NCBI RefSeq assembly: GCF_001293565.1
Contig: NZ_JXMU01000001.1
Location: forward strand, 186,001-250,000
Source: Ahrensia marina
GTDB taxonomy: Bacteria; Pseudomonadota; Alphaproteobacteria; Rhizobiales; Rhizobiaceae
Direction: 5' to 3'
Length of the DNA stretch: 64,000 nucleotides
Made by a program: the position numbers and the translations under genes. Positions 1 to 13,930 of this stretch are shown piece by piece. Numbering within the stretch: position 1 is the first letter of the stretch; the number at the start of each line of letters is the position of its first letter. Under the pieces are notes generated by a model. That model worked only from the letters and a program-made list of their open reading frames with translations, was not told where the DNA came from and did no database searches.

Positions 1-882
1 ATTCTGGAAGAAAGCGGCTATACCGGCATGTGGCAGGCAGACCGCAGCGCCGAAGCGCCCGGCCGGTTGGAGAACTTGAAAGAACTCATCACTTCGATGA
101 GTGAATTCGAAAGCCTTCGCTCATTTCTGGAACATGTGTCTCTGGTTATGGATGTCGAGCAAAATCCGGACGATGATAAAGTCTCGATCATGACGCTGCA
201 CGCGGCAAAAGGTCTGGAGTTCAAGACAGTATTTTTACCCGGTTTTGAGGAAGGTCTCTTCCCGCACCAGCGTTCGCTGGATGAAGGCGGGCGCAATGGT
301 TTGGAAGAAGAGCGCCGCCTCGCCTATGTCGGACTGACCCGCGCCAAAATAAACTGTCATATCTGGTTCGTGTCCAACCGCCGTATCCATGGTCTGTGGC
401 AATCAACAATCCCGTCGCGCTTTTTGGACGAATTGCCGACAACCCACGTTGATGTTGCCGACCCGCCTTCCGGTTATGGCGGCGGCAATGGTGGCTATGG
501 CCAGTCCCGTTTTGACAAAGCCGAACCGTTTCAGAACACCTATTCGACACCCGGCTGGGCACGCGCGCAGGCCAATAAAACCGATGCAACCCGCAACAAT
601 TGGGGTTCACGCTCCGGCGCCAATGTCGAGCGCATCGGCTATGGCGAAACAGACAGCCGTCGCGGCGCTGGTCGCGGATCGATTAAAGGCACCATGATCG
701 AAGGCGAACTTGTGGCCAAATCTGTCGCCGACAAGCCATCTGACTTTACCGTTGGCGACCGCGTATTTCATATCAAATTCGGCAACGGCAATATTGTCCA
801 GATTGATGGCAACAAACTCACCGTCTCTTTTGATAAAGCGGGGGAAAAGAAGGTGTTGGACGGATTTGTTGAGAAGGTTTAA
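1..882 (+). CDS. uvrD: UvrD/PcrA-type DNA helicase, C-terminal part (5' truncated by window edge)
   Basis: This is the C-terminal third of a superfamily 1A ATP-dependent DNA helicase (UvrD/PcrA), used in nucleotide excision and mismatch repair. The reading frame is open from the first base, so the gene starts outside the window; the first in-frame ATG at 28 is internal. Helicase motif V (MTLHAAKGLEFKTVFLPG) and motif VI (EERRLAYVGLTRAK) are visible, followed by a Gly/Asn-rich linker and a C-terminal Tudor-like domain (DRVFHIKFGNGNIVQI), the module that contacts RNA polymerase in PcrA/UvrD. It ends 2 bases before the convergent creA-like gene. UvrD and PcrA cannot be separated on this fragment. 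Confidence 0.93.
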   Translation: MLEESGYTGMWQADRSAEAPGRLENLKELITSMSEFESLRSFLEHVSLVMDVEQNPDDDKVSIMTLHAAKGLEFKTVFLPGFEEGLFPHQRSLDEGGRNGLEEERRLAYVGLTRAKINCHIWFVSNRRIHGLWQSTIPSRFLDELPTTHVDVADPPSGYGGGNGGYGQSRFDKAEPFQNTYSTPGWARAQANKTDATRNNWGSRSGANVERIGYGETDSRRGAGRGSIKGTMIEGELVAKSVADKPSDFTVGDRVFHIKFGNGNIVQIDGNKLTVSFDKAGEKKVLDGFVEKV

Positions 883-884
883 GC

Positions 885-1373
885 CTATTCCTCCGGCTTG
901 CCTTCCGCCCATTCAACCTCGGCACCAAACAGCGGCACGGTCGACATGCTCATCTTTGCGGAACCGTCCTGCACTTGCCGCGAATGTGACAAGTAAATCA
1001 GGGTGTCGTTTGTCCGGTCGTAAATGCGTTTGACCACGAGTTGCTTCCAAATGATGGAGCGGCGCTGTTTAAACACCTCTTCGCCGTCTTCATCCAGTTC
1101 GATCTTGCCGATCTTGATCGGGCCGGTCTGACGGCACGCGATGGAAGAGTTCGACGGGTCTTCAAACCAATTGCCTTTTTGCAAACGGTCGATCAAACCA
1201 CGGTCAAAATAGCTGATATGGCATGTTACGCCCTCGACATCCGGATCGCTGACCGCCTCAATGACAATGTCATTACCAAGCCAGTCGACACCAACTTCAC
1301 CCACCTCTTCGGCAAGGCTCGTTGATACCCCCATCATTGCAATAAGGGCGGTGGCGGTAAGCGTGCGTAACAT
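885..1373 (-). CDS. creA: CreA family periplasmic protein
   Basis: This encodes a small exported protein of the CreA family (COG3045), whose biochemical role is unknown. It starts with a signal peptide (hydrophobic residues 4-20, likely cleavage after SLA at 21). The body carries family-typical segments such as DPDVEGVTCHIS and VFKQRRSIIWKQL and two conserved cysteines (about C51 and C80) that could form a disulfide. An in-frame ATG lies four codons upstream (1385), but the chosen ATG at 1373 has a GGAG ribosome-binding site at good spacing that would lie inside the longer reading. It is convergent with the helicase gene and has no operon partner here. Confidence 0.85.
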   Translation of the reverse strand: MLRTLTATALIAMMGVSTSLAEEVGEVGVDWLGNDIVIEAVSDPDVEGVTCHISYFDRGLIDRLQKGNWFEDPSNSSIACRQTGPIKIGKIELDEDGEEVFKQRRSIIWKQLVVKRIYDRTNDTLIYLSHSRQVQDGSAKMSMSTVPLFGAEVEWAEGKPEE

Positions 1374-1492
1374 TTTGTTCTCCATGGAAATTCAAACGGT
1401 CAAAGCCATATATAGTTCCCAATTTGAAAATTATCAGAGAGCCGCACGGCAAAACATATATGGCGCAAAGACCAATATGGCTTTATACTCGA

Positions 1493-1657
1493 ATGATGCG
1501 AAACAAAGAGCCACAAAACCGGACGACAAAAAACCAGATGACCGCCGCAGGCAGTCTGATAATTATTGTTGCCTTACTCGCTTTCGCAGGCTGGCTCGGG
1601 TCCGGAAAACAGATGATGGCTTCACTCATACAATCCGGACTGGCGTGGTGTTTTTAA
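1493..1657 (+). CDS. Possible small single-pass membrane protein (54 aa)
   Basis: This short reading frame lies in the otherwise gene-free 370-base stretch between creA and the SCO1 gene. It starts with a double ATG and encodes a charged N-terminus rich in Lys/Arg/Gln/Asn, then one strongly hydrophobic segment (about residues 18-34, SLIIIVALLAFAGWLG) and a short tail. This would suit a small inner-membrane protein. I recognise no family and no strong Shine-Dalgarno, and the frame stays open upstream to 1424. It may be chance; nothing else coding is seen in this stretch. Confidence 0.3.
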   Translation: MMRNKEPQNRTTKNQMTAAGSLIIIVALLAFAGWLGSGKQMMASLIQSGLAWCF

Positions 1658-1743
1658 GATCACAAGCTGCGCTAATCCGCGCATAGGCAGTCTGCCTATT
1701 TCAAACTATACAGCACCCACCATTCAATGACGGGACATTTACC

Positions 1744-2316
1744 ATGCGTATTCTCTTTTCGGTTCTCATCGTCGTTCTTATCGCATCGCTGGGTGTTGTA
1801 TTTTATCAATGGCAGCAAACGCAAAACAGCGCTGAAGCTTACGGCGTTCCTTTTGAACTGGTCGACGGCAAGGGTGAAAAAATCACGCAAGAAGCGTTTC
1901 AAGGACACCCATCAGCATTGTTTTTCGGATTTACAAACTGTCCGGAAATCTGCCCGACAACGCTTTATGAAATGAACGGCTGGCTCGAAGCGCTAGGTGA
2001 AGATGGCGAAGAGATTGAAGCATTTTTCATCACCGTTGATCCTGAACGTGACACGCCGGAATTATTGAATGATTATGTGTCCAGCGTTACAGATCGGGTA
2101 ACGGCCATTACCGGCGACCCTGACAAAGTACGCGCCATGGCGTCAGGCTACGGCATTTATTATAAACGTCAGGAACTCGAAGACGGCGACTACACAATGG
2201 ATCACACAGCCTCTGTTTTCCTGCTTGATTCCAATGGTGATTTCCGCTCCACCATCGCCTGGGGAGAAAATTCCGAGACGGCGATTGAAAAGCTTCGTAA
2301 CCTTGCGGGAAGCTAA
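1744..2316 (+). CDS. SCO1/SenC/PrrC family copper chaperone
   Basis: This is a membrane-anchored thioredoxin-fold protein of the SCO1/SenC family, which binds copper and helps assemble the CuA centre of cytochrome c oxidase on the periplasmic side. An N-terminal anchor (about residues 3-20) is followed by the copper-binding CPEIC motif (C66 and C70) and the distal His ligand in DHTASVF (H154); all three ligands are present. Its 190 residues fit the family. It stands alone here, about 56 kb from the caa3-type oxidase operon at the other end of the window, whose subunit II has a complete CuA site and could be a client; that link is inference. Confidence 0.92.
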   Translation: MRILFSVLIVVLIASLGVVFYQWQQTQNSAEAYGVPFELVDGKGEKITQEAFQGHPSALFFGFTNCPEICPTTLYEMNGWLEALGEDGEEIEAFFITVDPERDTPELLNDYVSSVTDRVTAITGDPDKVRAMASGYGIYYKRQELEDGDYTMDHTASVFLLDSNGDFRSTIAWGENSETAIEKLRNLAGS

Positions 2317-2381
2317 GTGCTTGCATTTTTGATCGACTGGCTCATATGAGTGCATTAGTCGAACCAAAAAAGTGAGTTGAA

Positions 2382-4235
2382 ATGGAAGATGTCGCACTCA
2401 AACTGGCAGCCATAGGCGTTGCTGGCATCGGTGCACAATGGCTGGCATGGCGTTTAAAATTGCCCGCGATTGTACTCCTGCTTTTGGCCGGTTTTATTGC
2501 CGGCCCGCTGACCGGCTTTCTGGAACCCAGCACTGACTTTGGCGAGATTTATAAACCCGTTGTCGGATTGGCCGTGGCAATCATTCTGTTTGAAGGCGGC
2601 CTGACACTCAATTTCAAAGAAATTTCAGAGACATCCAAAGGCGTGCGCCGGATGATCCTGATTGCCGGGCCTTTGACCTGGCTCGGTGCGCTTTTGGCGG
2701 CGCACTATGTCGGTGGTCTGGTTTGGCCCGCCGCTATCGTTTTAGGCGCAATATTGGTTGTAACCGGCCCGACGGTTATCATGCCGCTATTAAGATCGGC
2801 GCAACTAAAGCAGCGCCCCGCCGCTATGCTGCGCTGGGAAGCAATCGTCAATGATCCGATCGGCGCGCTTTTTGCAGTCATTGCATTTGAGGTCTTTCTG
2901 GCCACCCAAAGCGCCAATGGTCATGGCCCCGGCGAGATTTTCCTCAATGTTATATCAGCATTCGCCTTTGCAATCGTCATCGGCTACGCGGCTGGCTACC
3001 TGCTTTCACGCGCATTTATCAAAGGTCACATTCCTGATTATTTGAAAGCGCCGGTACTGTTTACAACAGTGCTGTTACTGTTTGCCGTGTCAAACATGAT
3101 CTTAGAAGAATCCGGCCTTTTAACAGTCACTGTCATGGGCATCACACTGGCCAATACGCGCATTGCTTCATTGACAGAAATGCGCCGCTTTAAAGAGACA
3201 GTGACGGTGCTTCTGGTCTCAGGCGTTTTCATTTTGCTTACCGCAGCACTTGACTGGGAAACCATACAGTCACTGGACTGGCACGCACTAGGCTTTGTGC
3301 TCTTGCTTTTATTCGTCATCAGGCCTGTAGCCGTAACGGTCGCAACCATCGGCGCGGGTCTTACATGGCAGGAGCGCCTTTTGGTTGGCTGGATTGCGCC
3401 GCGCGGCATTGTTGCCGTCGCCATAGCTGGTCTATTCGGCGCCTCGCTTGTCGGTGCAGGTGTCGACGATGGCCAGCGCATGATTGCACTGACCTTTGCC
3501 GTCGTGGTCGGCTCCATATTACTGCATGGCTTTTCACTCTCTCCGCTTTCCCGCATATTGGGTTTGAAAACCACAAATAAACCGGGCGTCCTGCTCGTCG
3601 GCGGGTCAAAATGGTCAACTTCGCTTGCCAGACGCCTTCAAGCGATGGAAATTCCGGTGACCATTGCCGATGCAAACTGGAACCATCTTTCCGAAGCGCG
3701 CCTCAATGATATCCCCGTTCACTTCGGTGATGTTCTGTCGGAACATTCCCATCATCATCTTGCGCTCAACAAATTCTCCACACTGATCGCAGTGACGGAT
3801 AATGACGCTTACAATGCGCTGGTATGTACAGATTTCGGTCCGGAGATGGGACGCAGCCACGTTTTCCAAATCGGCGCGTATAAAGAAAAATCCGAACGCA
3901 AAGCTTTAAGCTTCACGCTGGGCGGCAGGCAGCTAATGTCACCGGGCATCAGCTATAGCGAGCTTGAGCAAAAAACGCATGAGGGCTGGACATTCCAGTC
4001 CACGCGCATCACCGATGAATTCACATTTGAAAAATTCCAAAACTCCCGTCCCGACGGCACACATATCGTTCTGTGGCGCAAACCCGATGGAAAACTGATT
4101 CCCGGCAAAGCGATTGATGACCATCAACCACAGCCAAAAGATGTGATTTTGAGTTTTGCGATGGCCAAACCGGAAAAAGAAGCGGTAAAGGTACAAACGG
4201 AAAAGAAACTACCCGATCCCAAATTGCCGGAATAA
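2382..4235 (+). CDS. Cation:proton antiporter (CPA family) with C-terminal TrkA-N-like domain
   Basis: This encodes a 617-residue monovalent cation/H+ antiporter. Residues 1 to about 390 form a polytopic membrane domain of Na+/H+ exchanger type, with signatures AIILFEGGLTLNF, VVTGPTVIMPLL and WEAIVNDPIGALFAV; the ND pair in the last is the typical ion-binding region. From about 394 a soluble domain begins (KPGVLLVGGSKWSTSLARRL), a Rossmann-like nucleotide-binding TrkA-N/KefC-type module that normally gates transport. The tail is Lys/Glu/Pro-rich. Whether Na+ or K+ is exported cannot be read from sequence. It lies 10 bases before prmA in the same direction and may be co-transcribed with it. 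Confidence 0.88.
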   Translation: MEDVALKLAAIGVAGIGAQWLAWRLKLPAIVLLLLAGFIAGPLTGFLEPSTDFGEIYKPVVGLAVAIILFEGGLTLNFKEISETSKGVRRMILIAGPLTWLGALLAAHYVGGLVWPAAIVLGAILVVTGPTVIMPLLRSAQLKQRPAAMLRWEAIVNDPIGALFAVIAFEVFLATQSANGHGPGEIFLNVISAFAFAIVIGYAAGYLLSRAFIKGHIPDYLKAPVLFTTVLLLFAVSNMILEESGLLTVTVMGITLANTRIASLTEMRRFKETVTVLLVSGVFILLTAALDWETIQSLDWHALGFVLLLLFVIRPVAVTVATIGAGLTWQERLLVGWIAPRGIVAVAIAGLFGASLVGAGVDDGQRMIALTFAVVVGSILLHGFSLSPLSRILGLKTTNKPGVLLVGGSKWSTSLARRLQAMEIPVTIADANWNHLSEARLNDIPVHFGDVLSEHSHHHLALNKFSTLIAVTDNDAYNALVCTDFGPEMGRSHVFQIGAYKEKSERKALSFTLGGRQLMSPGISYSELEQKTHEGWTFQSTRITDEFTFEKFQNSRPDGTHIVLWRKPDGKLIPGKAIDDHQPQPKDVILSFAMAKPEKEAVKVQTEKKLPDPKLPE

Positions 4236-4245
4236 AGAAACACAC

Positions 4246-5136
4246 ATGTCCCAAAGCCTGATTAGTCTGCAAGCCGGAAAAGCCGAGGCAGAACGCATAT
4301 TCTCGTTGCTCGAAAATGTTTTCGAAGATGACGGCTATGCCATTGCGATTACCGAAATTGATGAAGATGCCGATATTCACATGGTATCGCTTTATGTCGA
4401 CACTGACGAGGAACTAATCGCAGACGTCATCGCCCGCATCAAACAAAGTCTGGGTTCCGACGGCTTTGGCGCGCCGGTCAGCCGCGAAGACCTGCCGGAT
4501 ATTGATTGGGTGGCAAAATCACTGGAGGGTTTGAAACCCGTTCGCGCGGGCCGTTTTCTCATTCATGGAGCCCATGACCGCGACGCTGTTCGGTCAAGCG
4601 ATATTGCTATTGAAATCGATGCCGGACAGGCTTTTGGTACCGGTCATCATGGCACAACCAGCGGCTGCCTCATCATGCTTGAAAATATTATCAACAAACG
4701 CGAACCGTTTAACGCGCTTGATCTGGGCGCCGGCAGCGCCGTACTCGCAATCGCTATCGCAAAACTTACATCGGCAAAAGTGCTTGCTACCGACATTGAT
4801 CCGATTGCTGTAAAGGTCGCGCGGGAAAATGTTGCCCTTAACGGTCAAACTGCGCAGATCCAATGCGAAACCTCAATCGGTTTCAATCATTTGGCGTTTA
4901 AACATAAAGCGCCTTTTGATCTGATCGTGGCCAATATATTGCCTTGGCCGCTTATGGCGATGGCACTCGACATTGAAAAACATCTTGCCTATGGCGGCGA
5001 TCTTATTCTGTCTGGTATTCTGACCCATCAGCGCAGGATGGTCCTTGCCGCTTTCCGCAATATGGGACTGACGCATCGCCGCACGATTGAGCGTGAGGGC
5101 TGGGTAACGCTTCACCTGCGTCAGGGAAATCTATAA
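4246..5136 (+). CDS. prmA: Ribosomal protein L11 methyltransferase
   Basis: PrmA transfers methyl groups from S-adenosylmethionine to ribosomal protein L11. The 296-residue protein has an N-terminal substrate-recognition domain (residues 1 to about 90) and a class I methyltransferase domain with the SAM loop ALDLGAGSAVLAIAIAKL (about residues 162-179), an acidic strand end ATDIDPIAVKVA, and the catalytic-region motif VANILPWPL. The segment GQAFGTGHHGTTSGCL is typical of PrmA (usually GTGxHxTT). A strong hairpin terminator follows 8 bases after the stop codon. Confidence 0.94.
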   Translation: MSQSLISLQAGKAEAERIFSLLENVFEDDGYAIAITEIDEDADIHMVSLYVDTDEELIADVIARIKQSLGSDGFGAPVSREDLPDIDWVAKSLEGLKPVRAGRFLIHGAHDRDAVRSSDIAIEIDAGQAFGTGHHGTTSGCLIMLENIINKREPFNALDLGAGSAVLAIAIAKLTSAKVLATDIDPIAVKVARENVALNGQTAQIQCETSIGFNHLAFKHKAPFDLIVANILPWPLMAMALDIEKHLAYGGDLILSGILTHQRRMVLAAFRNMGLTHRRTIEREGWVTLHLRQGNL

Positions 5137-5144
5137 ATCACAAT

Positions 5145-5171
5145 AAAAAAGCGGCCAGAGGCCGCTTTTTT
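5145..5171. terminator. Bidirectional rho-independent terminator
   Basis: A run of six A, a 6-bp GC-only stem (GCGGCC / GGCCGC) with a 3-base AGA loop, then a run of T. Because both flanks are A/T runs it can act on both strands, ending prmA transcripts on plus and the small DUF1127-like gene on minus. Confidence 0.9.
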
Positions 5172-5189
5172 GATCACTAAATCCGTTTC

Positions 5190-5357
5190 TTAGAACGGGT
5201 AGTATGATGATTTGTTCTTGGACAATTCATTACGGTCGTAACCGTGTGCTTTAAGTGTTTTGTCGTCGAGCATCAAAAGTGCGCCGTTTACATATGCCTT
5301 GGCCTGGCGTGAACGTGCATCCATCATTGCCTCGAAGAAACCTTTGCGGTTTGCCAT
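5190..5357 (-). CDS. DUF1127-like small protein (55 aa)
   Basis: This small basic protein has the pattern of DUF1127 (YjiS-like) proteins: an Arg-rich amphipathic helix followed by LLMLDDKTLKAHGYDRNEL. DUF1127 proteins in alphaproteobacteria include small stress- and phosphate-linked RNA-associated regulators, but this member's role is unknown. The ATG at 5357 is preceded by a GGAGAA Shine-Dalgarno; the frame stays open 26 codons further up, without support. It stands alone and ends in the bidirectional terminator shared with prmA. Confidence 0.75.
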   Translation of the reverse strand: MANRKGFFEAMMDARSRQAKAYVNGALLMLDDKTLKAHGYDRNELSKNKSSYYPF

Positions 5358-5560
5358 GACTATTCTCCAAATAATTGTTTCCGCATTGTTGCGATAACAA
5401 TAATATGGGCTATGAAGGTCCATTCTACCACGCATAATTCAGCAATACGGCTATGCATTTTTGCATGTGCGAAAGAATTTATTGCAGCGCAACATCAACC
5501 TTCACCTTGAAGGCAGTATACGGCTCAGATAGCTTGCTGAAAAACAAAACGGATACCCTC

Positions 5561-7399
5561 ATGTTCCAATCTTTTGACGTCACTTCCGAAAAATCCGAAA
5601 GCCCTGCACGTGTTACAGCTTTGCGCGAACGCATGTCAGAGCTTGGCATTGACGCATTTATTGTGCCCCACAGCGATGAGCATCAAAACGAATATCTTCC
5701 AAAACGTGCAGAGCGCCTCGCCTGGATCACCGGCTTTACCGGTTCTGCGGGCGCAGCAGTAATTTTGGCCGACAGCGCCCATGTTTTTTCTGATGGCCGT
5801 TATACGGTGCAATTGCGTGAGCAAACCGATGAAAACATTTTTCATCGCCACGACCTGCCCAAAGCAGGCCCCTCACTCAATTTGAAAGAATGGGCCGAAA
5901 AAGATATGCGCATCGGCATCGACCCTTGGCTTCACACAATGTCAGGCATTGCCGCGTTTGAAGAAGCTGCCAAAGAAACAGGCGCGACACTTGTTAAACT
6001 GGATGAAAATCCGCTCGATGCAATCTGGTCCGATCAGCCGGAGCCACCAAAAGGCAAGGTTACAATCCATGACATGCAATATGCCGGTGTTCAGTCAAAA
6101 CAAAAGCTGAATGAAGTAGCCAAGAGCGTTCGTGAAGCAGGTGCGGACGTCACAGTCCTGACAGATCCCACATCTATTTGCTGGGCATTTAACATCAGGG
6201 GCGAAGACCTGTCGCATATGCCTCTCGTCTTGAGCTTTGCAATTATTCAAAAACAGGGCGAACCGATGCTGTTTTTAGATGAGAGCAAGCTCGATACGAC
6301 TGAGGAGGCTTATCTTACCCAGCTTGCCCGCTTGGCGCCGATGGAAGAGCTTGAAGCAGCGCTGGCATCATTGGGCGACGCGGAACTGAACGTTCTGCTT
6401 GATCCGTCACTCGTTGCGGCAAAAATCGCTGAAACGCTGGAATTCTCAGGCGCGACAATTATTAAGGGGGATGATCCCTGCCGCCTGCCACGGGCTTGCA
6501 AGAACCGCATTGAGCGCAAAGGTGCCATGGAAGCGCAAAAGCGCGATGGCGCGGCGATGGTCGCGTTTTTATGCTGGATGGACAGCCAGAAGGCAGAAGA
6601 TCTCAACGAAATAAAAATTGCGCAAAAGCTGGAGCAAATCCGTATCGACACCGGTAAGCGGCTAGGTGTTCCGCTGAAAGAGATTTCATTCGATACGATT
6701 TCCGCAGCGGGACCGCATGCGGCCCTGCCCCATTACCGCGTAAATACCGAGAGCAATCGTCAGGTAAGCGATGGTGATTTGGTGTTGGTTGATTCCGGCG
6801 GACAGTATGAGGACGGCACGACTGACATCACGCGCGTTATTCCAATTGGCGAACCGGCAGACGACAAGCGCCGTCATTTTACTCTTGTTCTGAAAGGCAT
6901 GATTGCGATTTCAGAAGCCAAGTTTCCGGTCGGCACACGCGGCATCGATATTGACGGCTTCGCGCGTCAGGCATTGTGGGCAGAAGGCTTTGACTATGCA
7001 CATGGCACCGGTCATGGCGTGGGATCCTATCTTGGTGTGCATGAAGGACCACAGGGCATCCACCGCCGCGCTATGGTTGAATTTGAGCCGGGTATGATCG
7101 TGTCCAACGAACCGGGCTATTACAAAGAAGGCAGCCACGGTATTCGCATCGAGAACACACTTGTCGTCAACCCGCCCAAAGTGCCTGAAGGCGGCGATAT
7201 CGAAATGCTAAGTTTCACAACGTTGACGCTATGTCCGATTGACCGCCGCCTGATTGATATCTCCATGCTCACAGTCGCTGAAAAGCGCTGGGTCAACAGC
7301 TATCACAGCAAGGTGCGGACCGAGCTTTCAAAACTGATCGAGGATGAAAACACGCTTCATTGGCTGGAAAAGGCAACGCGCCGTATCAAGCGCGTTTAA
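5561..7399 (+). CDS. Xaa-Pro aminopeptidase (M24 family, long form)
   Basis: This is a 612-residue cytosolic metallopeptidase that removes N-terminal residues preceding proline. It has the three-part layout of the long aminopeptidase P family: two creatinase-like N-terminal domains (residues 1 to about 300; note HSDEHQNEY near the start) and a pita-bread catalytic domain. The dinuclear metal site is complete: LVDSGGQYEDGTTDITR supplies both aspartates, HGTGHGVG a histidine, and SNEPGYY and IRIENT the glutamates. The frame is open to 5453 but the family N-terminus fits the ATG at 5561. It ends 2 bases before the convergent azlD. Confidence 0.92.
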   Translation: MFQSFDVTSEKSESPARVTALRERMSELGIDAFIVPHSDEHQNEYLPKRAERLAWITGFTGSAGAAVILADSAHVFSDGRYTVQLREQTDENIFHRHDLPKAGPSLNLKEWAEKDMRIGIDPWLHTMSGIAAFEEAAKETGATLVKLDENPLDAIWSDQPEPPKGKVTIHDMQYAGVQSKQKLNEVAKSVREAGADVTVLTDPTSICWAFNIRGEDLSHMPLVLSFAIIQKQGEPMLFLDESKLDTTEEAYLTQLARLAPMEELEAALASLGDAELNVLLDPSLVAAKIAETLEFSGATIIKGDDPCRLPRACKNRIERKGAMEAQKRDGAAMVAFLCWMDSQKAEDLNEIKIAQKLEQIRIDTGKRLGVPLKEISFDTISAAGPHAALPHYRVNTESNRQVSDGDLVLVDSGGQYEDGTTDITRVIPIGEPADDKRRHFTLVLKGMIAISEAKFPVGTRGIDIDGFARQALWAEGFDYAHGTGHGVGSYLGVHEGPQGIHRRAMVEFEPGMIVSNEPGYYKEGSHGIRIENTLVVNPPKVPEGGDIEMLSFTTLTLCPIDRRLIDISMLTVAEKRWVNSYHSKVRTELSKLIEDENTLHWLEKATRRIKRV

Positions 7400-7401
7400 A
7401 T

Positions 7402-7698
7402 TTAGCCAATCAAATAGCGAAGCCCTAAAATGCAGGCCCAGCCGAGTGCAAACACCGGCAGGGCCGGCAAAAACAGGGCAAGAACGGCAACAATCGCCAA
7501 TGTGAGCGTTTCTGCCACGCCAAAAAACGCTGCGTAGGGCGCAACAATTGCCGTCAACACGGCAGCAGGAACAGCCCGCAAACCAGCGTCGACACGCGGG
7601 TGTATCTTTTCAAACCGCGATAAAACGACATGTCCGCCAATACGGGTTAGATAGGTCGCAAGAGCGCCGGCAAGTATGATCCAGATAGTCGTAGACAT
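7402..7698 (-). CDS. azlD: AzlD family branched-chain amino acid exporter, small subunit
   Basis: This 98-residue, very hydrophobic protein has the AzlD features: an N-terminal helix, the motif TYLTRIGGHVVL, and AVPAAVLTAIVAPY. AzlC and AzlD together form an inner-membrane exporter for branched-chain amino acids and analogues (BrnFE/YgaZH type). Its start codon overlaps the azlC stop codon by one base (TAATG), so the two are translationally coupled. Confidence 0.9.
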   Translation of the reverse strand: MSTTIWIILAGALATYLTRIGGHVVLSRFEKIHPRVDAGLRAVPAAVLTAIVAPYAAFFGVAETLTLAIVAVLALFLPALPVFALGWACILGLRYLIG

Positions 7699-8405
7699 TA
7701 TTCTGCCACCAGTTTTGCGTCTTTAGGCAATCCTATGATCGCAGCGACAAATATGCCTGCCAAAGCACCGATTGTAACATGCCAAGGGGTACCGATGTAG
7801 TGATAGGCTATGATCGCTGCCGCGCCGCTTGTTATAACAATCACAGCCCAGTTATTGCGTTTACGAAAGCCCATCACAATCGACAGGAAATAAATTGGCA
7901 AAAGGAAATCAATGCCGACCGCTTCCGGATTACCAATCAAATTGCCGAAAATTGCGCCGATAAGTGTTGCGATTTGCCAAACAACCCAAAAGCTTACCCC
8001 CGCGCCCATCATCCAGGCGAAGCTGATTTGCCTGCCGCTATCGTGCTTTTCTTCCATCATCGCATATAGCGGATCGACGAGAAAGAAAAACGCCGTATAG
8101 CGTTCGGCAAAAGTCATATGCGTCATGTAGCGGCCGGTCACCGCCGAATAGAGAATGTGGCGAAAGTTCACGGCAAAAATAGACAAAACGATCAACCACG
8201 GCGCGACATTGGCACCGAAAAGTTCAATACCCACCATCTGGCTGGCACCGGCAAAAATCACCGCGCTTGTTAAAAAGCTTTCGAAAACAGACATGCCGTT
8301 TTTAACGGCCAACGCGCCAAAAAGCGCACCGAAAGGCGCTGCCGCCAATACCATGGGAATAGCCATGACAGCACCGGACTTGAACTCGAGTTTAGTGAAT
8401 TGCAA
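7698..8405 (-). CDS. azlC: AzlC family branched-chain amino acid exporter, large subunit
   Basis: This 235-residue membrane protein with about seven hydrophobic segments belongs to the AzlC/YgaZ family. The signature region AAAPFGALFGALAVKNGMS and the second-helix FAGASQMVGIELFGA are present. The start is a TTG at 8405 supported by GGAG seven bases upstream; the next in-frame ATG (residue 14) would cut into the first conserved segment. It forms a two-gene unit with azlD. No Lrp-type regulator lies next to it. Confidence 0.9.
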   Translation of the reverse strand: MQFTKLEFKSGAVMAIPMVLAAAPFGALFGALAVKNGMSVFESFLTSAVIFAGASQMVGIELFGANVAPWLIVLSIFAVNFRHILYSAVTGRYMTHMTFAERYTAFFFLVDPLYAMMEEKHDSGRQISFAWMMGAGVSFWVVWQIATLIGAIFGNLIGNPEAVGIDFLLPIYFLSIVMGFRKRNNWAVIVITSGAAAIIAYHYIGTPWHVTIGALAGIFVAAIIGLPKDAKLVAE

Positions 8406-8553
8406 TGTTTCTCTCCAATCACAAAACTCTAGTCCAGCCGTCAGGAGATTTCACTTGAATTTTTGTGATCATGACAATCAAATGTAGTGAACCGGCCGCA
8501 ATGGCTCGGCCAGTTTCACTGAAATGAAATAGACGAGAGAGGCGGCCGGATAG

Positions 8554-13012
<4,459 letters not shown>

Positions 13013-13063
13013 TTTTTAAAGGTTCCTGAAACAGCGAATCGGACGTGTGTGTCTGATCACCTA

Positions 13064-13930
13064 TTAAGAACGACGAAACGCGCGTGACAACCATGAACCT
13101 GAATTTTGTCGTGGTTCCAAGCCGCCGGACTGCAAAAGCTTGTAAGAACTTGCGTACCACTCGCTGTCCGGGAAGTTATTGCCCAAAATAGCAGTCGCCG
13201 TTTGCGCTTCATTCACCAGGCCCATTGCCATATAGGTCTCTGTCAAACGCGCCAGCGCTTCTTCAATGTGGCGTGTGTTCGAATATTCTTCGACCACATT
13301 TCTGAACCGTGACAAGGAAGCGGCATATTCGCGGCGTTCCAGATAGTAACGCCCGATCTGCATTTCTTTACCGGCCAACTGGTCAGTACCGATGCGGATT
13401 TTGCTTTTAGCGTCTTCCACATAAATAGAATCGGGATAGCGCTCCAGAAGCTCGTTGAAGTTTTGGATTGCAAGGCGCGTATCGCGCTGGTCGCGGGTCA
13501 CAACCGGCATTTGGCTGAAATAGGAAATACCGATGATATACTGCGCATAGGCCGCATCTTCATGCGTCGGATAAAGGTTCACAAACCGGCGTGCAGATGA
13601 AATCGCTTCGTCAAAATTACCCTGCTTGTATTGCGTGTAGGCAGCGAGAACATTGGCCTTGCGCGCAAACTCTGAATAAGGGTGCTGACGGTCAAGCGCA
13701 TCAAACTTCTTGGATGCTTCGCGCAACCGGCCCTGGTTCATATTGGCAAGGCCCTGATTATAAAGCTCATCAGCCGGTTCAATTGTATCGACATACGCAT
13801 TCAGATCAATGTCGTCATTGTCTTTGGCACAGCCCGAAACAACACCGATAGCCAGTCCGGCCACAAGCAAACCGCGGCCAATTGCAAATGCGCGGTATTT
13901 CAAACGCGATGAACGAATTTCAGATGTCAT
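13064..13930 (-). CDS. bamD: Outer membrane assembly lipoprotein BamD
   Basis: BamD is the essential lipoprotein of the BAM complex that inserts beta-barrel proteins into the outer membrane. The N-terminus is a lipoprotein signal ([15 protein letters not shown], lipobox VSGC), followed by TPR-like repeats such as [20 protein letters not shown] and [13 protein letters not shown], the typical BamD segment before [14 protein letters not shown]. The frame is open 30 codons above the chosen ATG at 13930, but that extension would put the signal sequence inside the protein. It sits between lpxC and recN, so two envelope genes and two repair genes follow ftsZ. Confidence 0.93.
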   Translation of the reverse strand: MTSEIRSSRLKYRAFAIGRGLLVAGLAIGVVSGCAKDNDDIDLNAYVDTIEPADELYNQGLANMNQGRLREASKKFDALDRQHPYSEFARKANVLAAYTQYKQGNFDEAISSARRFVNLYPTHEDAAYAQYIIGISYFSQMPVVTRDQRDTRLAIQNFNELLERYPDSIYVEDAKSKIRIGTDQLAGKEMQIGRYYLERREYAASLSRFRNVVEEYSNTRHIEEALARLTETYMAMGLVNEAQTATAILGNNFPDSEWYASSYKLLQSGGLEPRQNSGSWLSRAFRRS

